DNA of 28,329 bases, from the NCBI RefSeq assembly GCF_020709055.1, contig NZ_JAJFCK010000032.1:1-28329 (forward strand), given 5' to 3'. A program made the translations under genes and the position numbers. The notes beneath the pieces were generated by a model. That model was not told the DNA's origin. It searched no databases and was given only the letters and a program-made list of their open reading frames with translations. Source of the stretch: Ruminococcus callidus. Lineage in GTDB: Bacteria > Bacillota > Clostridia > Oscillospirales > Ruminococcaceae. Below, piece after piece: positions 22,322 through 28,329 of the stretch. The number at the start of each line of letters is the position of its first letter. The first letter of the stretch is position 1.

Positions 22322-22520
22322 TCTATATAGGGATAAAATAATATTCCTTATAACCATTATCATCAGAAAGAAATGGCGGGAAACCCTGAATTTTCCGCTT
22401 AATCTTTGCAATCAAGCGTTTGAATAAAAGCAGATTAAGCGGAAGATCTGACAGATAAAGTCCATATAGAGATTGAAAATATAATCTCTATAGCTATTGA
22501 CATTAGAAAGAAATGGTGAT
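22322..22520. promoter_or_regulatory. Control region with duplicated palindromic unit around a 13-bp inverted repeat
   Basis: Two direct, diverged copies of a roughly 60-bp unit lie at 22322-22380 and 22461-22520. Each contains a palindrome (imperfect in the first; TATAGAGATT with AATCTCTATA at 22465-22474 and 22483-22492 in the second) followed by a shared AGAAAGAAATGG tract. Between them a perfect 13-bp inverted repeat, TTCCGCTTAATCT (22393-22405 with 22432-22444), encloses 26 bases. One palindrome abuts the -35 of the XRE promoter and the other the -35 of the zinc-ribbon promoter, as expected for operators. Confidence 0.7.
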
Positions 22521-22525
22521 AAAAT
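22497..22525 (+). promoter_or_regulatory. Promoter of the zinc-ribbon cluster
   Basis: TTGACA at 22497-22502 and TAAAAT at 22520-22525 are 17 bases apart. The 10-bp palindrome 22465-22492 ends four bases before the -35 box. Confidence 0.85.
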
Positions 22526-22576
22526 AAAAGAAAGGTCTGATTTTTGGAATTTCTATAAAAAAGGAGAAGAATCATC

Positions 22577-23179
22577 ATGTTTTGTAAGAACTGCGGAAAA
22601 GAATTGAAGGAAAATGCAAAGTTTTGTGCGGGGTGTGGCACAGTGGTTGGCAGCGGGACGAATCCCACGGCGCAGGCACCGGCTGCACCGGAAGCGCAGC
22701 CGGTATCCGCTCCCGCCGCAAGTACAGACGGCACAGACACAGCTGCGGACGGAATTGTGGGGAAGTCCTATGTGTTTGACTACTACTTCCTGTTCAATTT
22801 TGGACGAGCCAGATTGAGCCGTGTGGGCGTTGGGTTTGATACGGACAACCTGCTGTATGCCAAGGGACTGAAAAAATTGCAGATCCCGTACTCCATTGTG
22901 CGGGAGATCAGGGATGAGAGTAAGACCAGCAAGTACATGATCTTTTCGCTGATCGTTGCGGTGGTTCTTGGCATCCTCTGTGCTCTTGGCGGACTGATCC
23001 CCGTGACAGTAGTATGTGCAGTTTTTGCGGTACTTGTTTTCTTGAAGCGGAAAATGCGTGTGGTGACGATTGTCACCTCCGACGAAAACAAGGAGTTTAA
23101 GATTCCTGTGCTCCCGAAAAATGCGGAGATCGACCAGTTTATCGGGGAACTGAAGCGCAAATCCGGATGCAATGGATGA
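22577..23179 (+). CDS. Zinc-ribbon membrane protein 1 of 6
   Basis: This 200-residue protein starts with a zinc ribbon (MFCKNCGKELKENAKFCAGCG, Cys at 3, 6, 17 and 20), followed by a Pro/Ala-rich linker to about residue 58. It then has a soluble beta-like domain (YVFDYYFLFNFGRARLSRVGVG) and two adjoining membrane helices at about 120-155. The C-terminal tail (about 157-200) with KRKMR is cytoplasmic, so both ends lie inside. The beta and two-helix arrangement resembles the fourth protein of the cluster. AAGGAG at 22561-22566 is ten bases before the ATG. It is the first gene behind the cluster promoter. Role unknown; the ribbon probably serves protein contact rather than DNA binding, as in other short membrane-tethered ribbons (inference). 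Confidence 0.85.
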   Translation: MFCKNCGKELKENAKFCAGCGTVVGSGTNPTAQAPAAPEAQPVSAPAASTDGTDTAADGIVGKSYVFDYYFLFNFGRARLSRVGVGFDTDNLLYAKGLKKLQIPYSIVREIRDESKTSKYMIFSLIVAVVLGILCALGGLIPVTVVCAVFAVLVFLKRKMRVVTIVTSDENKEFKIPVLPKNAEIDQFIGELKRKSGCNG

Positions 23180-23204
23180 AAATGAAATAGAGGAGGATGT
23201 TATT

Positions 23205-23843
23205 ATGTTTTGCACCAATTGCGGGAATGAGATGTCAGAGGAAGAGCAGTTCTGTCCGAATTGCGGCGCACCGCAAGAGACAGCAGCATCGCAGCCGCCG
23301 CAGCCGCCAGTACCGCCGGTACAGGGGATAGGAATGCCGCAGGGGAATGTGCCGTATCAGAACGGTGCAGCAGTCGCTGTAAAGAAGAAAAACAAGATGC
23401 TGCCGCTGATTATCATAGGCTCGGTAGTTGGCGGAATTATCATTCTTGTGGTGATTATTTGCATTGTCACAGCATTGCGCTCCGACGACTTTTCCATTGA
23501 TACAGTGAAAGATGGAACACTGCTGGATTTTGATGAGGACGCAACGATTGGAGAAGCGTTTGACGATGCATTCCACGACGGCTCGTGGTATTATGATGAA
23601 GACAATGACACAGACGAGAAATACGTGGTTTTCGACGGATATTTCTACTCGGAGGATGACGATGAGATCGAGGTTAGGATTGGATTTCGGCACGATCCGG
23701 ATGTGCATGATAGCAACGAGTTCGAAGTCTTTGCTGTTGAGCTGGAAGATGATTACGGAGATGAGGCAGACGTTTCGGACGATATGGAGGGATTTTTCAA
23801 TTACATTTTCGATGGTGATTCATTTGAATGGTATTGGGATTGA
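23205..23843 (+). CDS. Zinc-ribbon membrane protein 2 of 6, acidic outer domain
   Basis: This 212-residue protein has the N-terminal ribbon MFCTNCGNEMSEEEQFCPNCG, a Gln/Pro-rich linker (QPPQPPVPPVQG), a KKKNK stop signal, and one membrane helix at about residues 65-88. The outer domain of about 120 residues is extremely acidic (for example YYDEDNDTDEK, YSEDDDEIEV, DDYGDEADVSDD), which suggests binding of Ca2+ or of basic partners. The ATG at 23205 is used because AGGAGG (23191-23196) is eight bases upstream and because it restores the common MFC-x-x-CG beginning; an ATG at 23172 would overlap the preceding gene. It is 25 bases after the previous gene. Confidence 0.85.
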   Translation: MFCTNCGNEMSEEEQFCPNCGAPQETAASQPPQPPVPPVQGIGMPQGNVPYQNGAAVAVKKKNKMLPLIIIGSVVGGIIILVVIICIVTALRSDDFSIDTVKDGTLLDFDEDATIGEAFDDAFHDGSWYYDEDNDTDEKYVVFDGYFYSEDDDEIEVRIGFRHDPDVHDSNEFEVFAVELEDDYGDEADVSDDMEGFFNYIFDGDSFEWYWD

Positions 23844-23868
23844 TGGCGTTTGAGGAGAAAGGTGTTTT

Positions 23869-24567
23869 ATGTTTTGCCCAAAGTGTGGAGGAAAGATTGA
23901 AGTTGGTGAGAAGTTTTGTCGAAAATGCGGCACACCGCAAAATATAAGTGCGCAGAATATCGCACCGCCGCCGGTACAAGGTGCATCGCAAGTCGTTGCT
24001 CCATCTTCGAATCCAACCGGAGCAGTTGCGAAAAAGAAAGTGAGAATCCTGCCATTTGTCATTATCGGAATTCTTGTGATTTTTCTGATCATCCGATTGG
24101 TTTCGTGTGCATCTAAAAACACCACCTATGATATGGGGGATACTGCGAAACTGAATGGTCTGGAAATCAGCGTTACTTCGTTTAATATCCAGGATACATT
24201 GGCGAATGGATCCTATGTTGCGGATGACGGAATGACCTATGCAGTAGTCGGTTTGACCGTTTACAACGATGATAAAAGCGGACAAAATTTTATGGATGGA
24301 TTTTGTTCTTATGCGCAGTTGATCTATGACGACAAGGAGTTCTCAATGACCTCGTTTCTGGTTCCGCCGAGAAATGTGCTTGCTGATGAAAAAATCTCTC
24401 CGATGGAATCCATGGATGGTTATATTGTTTTTCAAATTCCAAAGAAAGTTGCTAAGAATCCGGATGAAATCGGTATCAAGTTTCTCGTGGACAATGGCAA
24501 ATTCAACGAGAAAAAGATGAAGTGGCAGGAAGACATTGATTCGGTGATATTTGATGTGGAATCGTGA
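23869..24567 (+). CDS. Zinc-ribbon membrane protein 3 of 6, DUF4352-like outer domain
   Basis: This 232-residue protein has the ribbon MFCPKCGGKIEVGEKFCRKCG, a short linker and one membrane helix at about residues 58-78. The outer domain fits the DUF4352/telokin-like immunoglobulin-type fold: LNGLEISVTSFN, then GMTYAVVGLTVYNDDKSG, FCSYAQLIYDDKEF and the closing MDGYIVFQIPKK segment. DUF4352 domains are usually exported or lipid-anchored and of unknown ligand. GAGGAGAAAGG stands before the ATG. The DNA is slightly more AT-rich than that of its neighbours. Its place in the row indicates joint expression. Confidence 0.87.
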   Translation: MFCPKCGGKIEVGEKFCRKCGTPQNISAQNIAPPPVQGASQVVAPSSNPTGAVAKKKVRILPFVIIGILVIFLIIRLVSCASKNTTYDMGDTAKLNGLEISVTSFNIQDTLANGSYVADDGMTYAVVGLTVYNDDKSGQNFMDGFCSYAQLIYDDKEFSMTSFLVPPRNVLADEKISPMESMDGYIVFQIPKKVAKNPDEIGIKFLVDNGKFNEKKMKWQEDIDSVIFDVES

Positions 24568-24585
24568 GTGTGAAGGAGAATAAAT

Positions 24586-25257
24586 ATGTTTTGTAGAAAC
24601 TGCGGAAATCAGATCAAAGAGGGTGCCAGCTTTTGCTCTGCCTGTGGATGCCGGTGTAGTGCTCCGGTAACGGTAGAACTCCCCGCCAGCACTGCACCGG
24701 AAGTGGCGCCGGCAGAAACCCAGAGCGCTAATTGCAGTGCTCTGGGAAACCGGTATCGCTTTTATTATTGTGGCGGACGGCACGGGAAAATCCAGATCAT
24801 TGCACTGCCGCTTTTCTATACCATTTTGTATTTTACCGGCGACAGCGTAGACTTTACATTTCAGGAAAACTCGCTGAAAATCCTGAGCAGTGAAATAGAA
24901 ACGGAAGAACCATATGCCAACATCAAATCTATTTCTTTTCAGAAAAATGTACCCGTTCGACGGAATTTCCCGCTGCTGGTTTCCCTCATTCTTTCGTTTC
25001 TCATTATTGTGCTGGTGTCAAATCTGACGCAATCTTTGGAGGATCCTGTCATAGGAGGCATCAGTACGATTTTGAGTCTTGTAGTGACAATCGGAGCGTC
25101 TTTTTTCTTGAAATTTGGCAAGAAAAAGAGAACGGCTTTGATTATGGAATGCAAGAACGGACATTCCCTCTGCTTGCCGATGAAACGGTTCAATGAGAAG
25201 CGGCAGCAGAGCAAAGAAGCATTTCTGCGGGATGTTCAGTCTGTGATAGAATCATGA
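24586..25257 (+). CDS. Zinc-ribbon membrane protein 4 of 6
   Basis: This 223-residue protein carries the ribbon MFCRNCGNQIKEGASFCSACG followed by an extra C-x-C (CRC), a Pro/Ala linker to about residue 48, and a soluble domain beginning YRFYYCGGRHGKIQIIALPL. Two membrane helices lie at about residues 127-146 (LLVSLILSFLIIVLVSN) and 152-175, with a cytoplasmic Lys-rich tail after KKKR. The order beta domain, two helices, tail parallels protein 1 of the cluster, which suggests that the two are distant paralogues. AAGGAG precedes the ATG, and the gene starts 18 bases after the previous stop. Function unknown. Confidence 0.84.
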   Translation: MFCRNCGNQIKEGASFCSACGCRCSAPVTVELPASTAPEVAPAETQSANCSALGNRYRFYYCGGRHGKIQIIALPLFYTILYFTGDSVDFTFQENSLKILSSEIETEEPYANIKSISFQKNVPVRRNFPLLVSLILSFLIIVLVSNLTQSLEDPVIGGISTILSLVVTIGASFFLKFGKKKRTALIMECKNGHSLCLPMKRFNEKRQQSKEAFLRDVQSVIES

Positions 25258-25270
25258 GGGGTGACTTCAA

Positions 25271-26395
25271 ATGCAATGTAAAAACTGCGGAAAAGAACTC
25301 AAAGACGATGCGAAATTTTGCGATCAGTGCGGTACAAAGGTAACAGAGGCTGATTCTCCGGAGCAAATGCCGGAGAACAGTGAGAGCACAGCGCCTGCCG
25401 AAGCAGCGGTAACAGCAGAAGAAACCGCTGCAGCGCCGACCGGTGCCAAAGCCAAAAACAAAAAGGCTCTGCTGATCGTGGTGATCGCTGCTGTGCTGGT
25501 GGCAGCTGGAATATTCACCGGCTTGTACATGACCCATGTGATCTGTTTTCACAAGTGGCAGGATGCCACCTGTACCGAACCAAAGACGTGCACGGTCTGC
25601 GGAAAAATTGAGGGCGAAGCACTGGGGCACGATGCGTCAGAGGTGACCTGCACCGAAGATTCCGTGTGCCGGAGATGCGGCGAAGTTCTGGAAAAGGCGG
25701 CTGGACACCAGTGGGTCGAGGCGACGTGCCAGAAGCCTAAGACCTGTTCCGTTTGCGGTGCAACAGAGGGCGAAGTGGCAGAGCACCAGTGGAAGGATGC
25801 CACCTGCACGGAATCCAAGACCTGTTCCGTCTGCGGTGCAACGGAGGGAAAACCCGCAGGGCACCAGTGGAAAGATGCCACCTGTACGGAACCGAAAACC
25901 TGCACCGTTTGCGGTGTTACTGATGGAAAGGCACTGGGACATGACTGGAAGGAAGCCACGCTGTCCGCACCGAAGACCTGTGCAAGATGCGGGGAGACTT
26001 CCGGCGAAAAGCTGAAGCTGACTTCGCTGGATACACCGTCGATTTATACAGTAGTCAAGGAAGTTCCGGTTTCTCTGAGCGGAATGGGAAAAGAAATGTA
26101 TTCCGGAACGCACAGCTGCGACGTGGTCTGCTGGGATGCAATTCCCAACGCCGATGGCTATGAGGTGTCCTATGTCAAACATTATGGATATGAGTCACTG
26201 GGAACAGCGACAGTATCGAACGAAATGCAGAGGGTCGGAACGAATACCTTTGTCTTTGGCAATTTGACGGCACACAGTGAGAACGAGTACAGTTCAACAC
26301 AGCTGGAACATCTGGCAGTCAGAGCATATGCCAATACCGACGACGGCGTGATCTACAGCGAGTGGAGCAATGAGATCACAGCGATATGGGAGTAA
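25271..26395 (+). CDS. Zinc-ribbon membrane protein 5 of 6 with external CxxC repeats and a FN3-like domain
   Basis: This 374-residue protein begins MQCKNCGKELKDDAKFCDQCG, followed by an acidic/Ala linker and one membrane helix at about residues 65-86. The external part has six repeats of about 22-24 residues (about 95-255), each of the form W-x-x-ATC-x-x-PKTC-x-x-CG-x-x-x-G-x-x-x-GH, and then a C-terminal fibronectin-III-like domain (WDAIPNADGYEVSYVKHYGY). Each repeat holds two or three Cys and a His. This repeat class is common on Firmicutes cell-surface proteins; metal or disulfide stabilisation is plausible. GAGGGGTG stands before the ATG. Two DNA-level repeats (25790-25930) are nearly identical, which indicates recent expansion. 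Confidence 0.88.
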   Translation: MQCKNCGKELKDDAKFCDQCGTKVTEADSPEQMPENSESTAPAEAAVTAEETAAAPTGAKAKNKKALLIVVIAAVLVAAGIFTGLYMTHVICFHKWQDATCTEPKTCTVCGKIEGEALGHDASEVTCTEDSVCRRCGEVLEKAAGHQWVEATCQKPKTCSVCGATEGEVAEHQWKDATCTESKTCSVCGATEGKPAGHQWKDATCTEPKTCTVCGVTDGKALGHDWKEATLSAPKTCARCGETSGEKLKLTSLDTPSIYTVVKEVPVSLSGMGKEMYSGTHSCDVVCWDAIPNADGYEVSYVKHYGYESLGTATVSNEMQRVGTNTFVFGNLTAHSENEYSSTQLEHLAVRAYANTDDGVIYSEWSNEITAIWE

Positions 26396-26438
26396 GAGTC
26401 CGCTTTCAAAAGCGTGAGAATCGAAAAGGAGCGTTGCA

Positions 26439-28169
26439 ATGTTTTGCACAAATTGCGGAAGACAGATAGACGACACGGCGAAGTTCTGTGACTACTGCGG
26501 AACGCCCGTCAGTGACACAGACGATGCCGCACCGGCGCAGGATCGCATCAGCACCAGCCCGGCTGCACCACAGATCACTGTACCAGCCAGTAAACCGGCT
26601 GGCAGCGGAAAGGTGGTCACGAAGCGCTATCACAAGCCGGCAATCATTGTCATTGTGATAATTGCTGTGGTGGCAGCTGCTGTGATTGCGATTGTTGCAG
26701 GGCTGGAAAGCCACTGGAACAAAAAGGGTGACCGTGCCATTGAAACAGTTCAGAATTCTTATTTTGAATTTCTGCCGGACATCACAGTGGGCAACCTGAT
26801 TACAGCATATTACGGCGAAGATTACTGGACTTACAATTCCGACGATGTGGTGGAATTTTTCGGAACGAACCAGAAGGACAATACCGGTCTGTCCATCCAG
26901 TTCCAGCAGAAAGACGACCACACGGTTTCCGTGCCTTATCGGATGTTCCGTAAGGCGGATGAGGCCTCCCAAAAAATCAGCGAGGAGGAGTTCGAGTCGT
27001 ACATGATCGGTCTGTACGACCAGCTGGACGGCAGCACTGCCAAGGCAGATACCACAGAGGCAGTGACGAAAACCACTGCTGCAAAGGAAACCGCCGCCCA
27101 GCAAACAACCACCAAGGCGACCACCACGGAAGTGGCGAAGTCCAAGAACTATATGGCGTATATGGATACGATTGAGTTGTATGGCGGACTTGCAGATATC
27201 GCAAAAAACGACTATCAGGAGAGTGTCGCACATCGGGAATACTATCTCTATGACATCGATCAGGATGGAACGCAGGAGCTGCTGATTCGGTTTGGCGGAA
27301 GCGAAGCGGATACAGAAACGATGGTGTTCACTTTGGACGAAGATGGAACCATTCTTGATTTGGGCAGCTTCGCCAGCGGAAACACCACGCTGTATCAAAA
27401 GGACGGCAAACTCTATAGCAGCTATGCCCAGATGGGACAGCAAGTTGTGTCGGAAATTCAGATTGTCGGCGGTTCTGTTACACAGGAAAAAGTGATGGAA
27501 CAGTCTTATAGTGGTGAGGAACGGAGGTATGGCGCAAAATTCAAGGGTTGTGATCTCTCCGACACCATCAAGGTGGATCTGCTGCTGCCCTATGATATAG
27601 AGATGCCGTGTATCGTTGAAGCAAATGTGAATACCTATCTGCTGTCCGGTCAGGACGGCGTGGAAACACGGCTGTATGTGGATGGGGATTTCGCAAATGT
27701 GATGGTCACGAAATTCTCTCTGGAGGACGACAGCGTCACGAATGTGATTGGAACTTACAGCAAGGCAGAGTGTCAGGATTCTGTCAATCTGAAATTTGAC
27801 CCTTACCAAAATCCGAAGAGCTATCTGTTTCTGATTCCCGTAGCAGCCGATGGAACAGTTGGCCACGGTGTTATCCGTGAGATTCAGCAGGAGACCAGCG
27901 GAACCGTCCAGAGCGGCGGCTATGCTGTCAGCATCCCCGACCAGAAAGGACAGATCAATTGCCATGGCGGGGGTGTTCCGGGCTACACCACTGATTACAT
28001 CGTCAATGGCGGTGTATGCGAAACGGTGAGAAAGAGTCTCGGCGACACATGGCACGTCACGGCGAAAAACAAGTGCACCAATTATGGAACCACATGGTAT
28101 GAACTGTGGGATACGGATGACAACGATTACTATGGCTGGGTGGATTCCAATAACATCGATTTCTATTGA
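26439..28169 (+). CDS. Zinc-ribbon membrane protein 6 of 6, large outer domain
   Basis: This 576-residue protein has the ribbon MFCTNCGRQIDDTAKFCDYCG, a Pro/Ala linker and a membrane helix at about residues 68-90. The outer part is modular. A first domain at about 95-190 (ETVQNSYFEFLPDITVGNLI, a known beginning of zinc-ribbon-associated outer domains) is followed by a Thr/Ala linker (about 205-232). Next comes a domain with YDIDQDGTQELLIRFGG (about 270-286), typical of Asp-rich calcium-type or VCBS-like strands. The last domain, TWHVTAKNKCTNYGTTWYEL with YYGWVDSNNIDFY, resembles a bacterial SH3 wall-binding end. AAAAGGAG is seven bases before the ATG. A small hairpin (26401-26414) lies in the 43-base gap before it. 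It ends the cluster. Confidence 0.85.
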   Translation: MFCTNCGRQIDDTAKFCDYCGTPVSDTDDAAPAQDRISTSPAAPQITVPASKPAGSGKVVTKRYHKPAIIVIVIIAVVAAAVIAIVAGLESHWNKKGDRAIETVQNSYFEFLPDITVGNLITAYYGEDYWTYNSDDVVEFFGTNQKDNTGLSIQFQQKDDHTVSVPYRMFRKADEASQKISEEEFESYMIGLYDQLDGSTAKADTTEAVTKTTAAKETAAQQTTTKATTTEVAKSKNYMAYMDTIELYGGLADIAKNDYQESVAHREYYLYDIDQDGTQELLIRFGGSEADTETMVFTLDEDGTILDLGSFASGNTTLYQKDGKLYSSYAQMGQQVVSEIQIVGGSVTQEKVMEQSYSGEERRYGAKFKGCDLSDTIKVDLLLPYDIEMPCIVEANVNTYLLSGQDGVETRLYVDGDFANVMVTKFSLEDDSVTNVIGTYSKAECQDSVNLKFDPYQNPKSYLFLIPVAADGTVGHGVIREIQQETSGTVQSGGYAVSIPDQKGQINCHGGGVPGYTTDYIVNGGVCETVRKSLGDTWHVTAKNKCTNYGTTWYELWDTDDNDYYGWVDSNNIDFY

Positions 28170-28193
28170 TGGGATTTCCTCATGACCCGTGAA

Positions 28194-28225
28194 AAAAGAG
28201 CACACCAGTGATGGTGTGCTCTTTT
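28194..28225. terminator. Terminator of the zinc-ribbon cluster
   Basis: A perfect 14-bp stem (28194-28207 with 28212-28225) has loop GTGA. Its A-rich left side and T-rich right side would allow it to work in both directions. It starts 25 bases after the last stop. Confidence 0.87.
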
Positions 28226-28274
28226 GCGTCAGATATGGGGATATGTCTGTGAAGATGCTTCTCATGCGCCGTTC

Positions 28275-28329
28275 AGAGCTTGTGTTCATAGGAAATATAT
28301 GCGGATTTTCGAGCAAATTTTTTTGCAGA
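28275..28329 (-). repeat. Half copy of dispersed inverted-repeat element at right edge
   Basis: The reverse complement of this segment equals positions 1-55 except at one base. It therefore has the opposite orientation to the left-edge copy and to copies 1 and 2. The remainder of the element lies beyond the window. Confidence 0.85.

Noticed and set aside
26406..28316. A 636-codon minus-strand frame opposite zinc-ribbon protein 6
   Set aside because: It is antisense to a well-supported gene with ribosome site and domains, and has no recognisable features of its own.

Overview
The window looks like chromosome of a Gram-positive anaerobe of the Clostridia, most probably Ruminococcus or a close relative in the Ruminococcaceae/Oscillospiraceae. 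This is inferred from AGGAGG-type ribosome sites, an LPQTG-anchored surface protein with a Thr-rich linker, BspA-like and GLUG repeats, a family of MFC-x-x-CG zinc-ribbon membrane proteins, and oxygen-sensitive iron-sulphur oxidoreductases. No rRNA, tRNA, CRISPR array, integrase or transposase gene was seen.

Layout. (1) 111-4951: a four-gene operon with a terminator, encoding a Gly/Ala/Cys-rich hydrophobic protein, an unknown protein, a 989-residue Hsp70/actin-fold ATPase with a long unique N-terminus, and a DUF6273-like protein. (2) 5008-6374, minus strand: an AT-rich DUF262 plus HNH nuclease of GmrSD type, probably antiphage. (3) 6621-11034: a large LPXTG surface protein and an overlapping sortase. 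(4) 11071-13274: a LCMT-like methyltransferase, an overlapping ATC-hydrolase-like protein, and an orphan gene. (5) 13331-20157: an amine/imino-acid oxidation operon of five genes (ornithine-cyclodeaminase-like protein, ferredoxin-like subunit, FAD/NAD subunit with two 4Fe-4S sites, BFD-like 2Fe-2S protein, DAO-type flavoprotein), then a PII protein and an APC permease. An AraC regulator follows at 20248. (6) 21300-22204: a remnant-like stretch, a small acidic protein and an XRE regulator. (7) 22292-28225: a control region with duplicated palindromes and six consecutive zinc-ribbon membrane proteins, closed by a terminator.

How parts may work together. The oxidation operon and the PII-permease unit share a 22-bp upstream block (19 of 22 identical) at the same distance from the -10 box. 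Each would start its RNA almost directly with a terminator-like hairpin, so uptake, oxidation and nitrogen sensing look like one regulon, with the AraC protein as the obvious candidate regulator. The six zinc-ribbon proteins share one architecture (cytoplasmic ribbon, linker, membrane anchor, different outer domain) and look like parts of one envelope system, probably under the XRE protein.

A roughly 160-bp non-coding element with nested inverted repeats occurs twice intact (12673-12833 and 21134-21293), once as a short form (19996-20052), and as half copies in opposite orientation at both ends of the window. The ends are therefore either members of a dispersed repeat at which an assembly broke, or the borders of a segment framed by inverted repeats.
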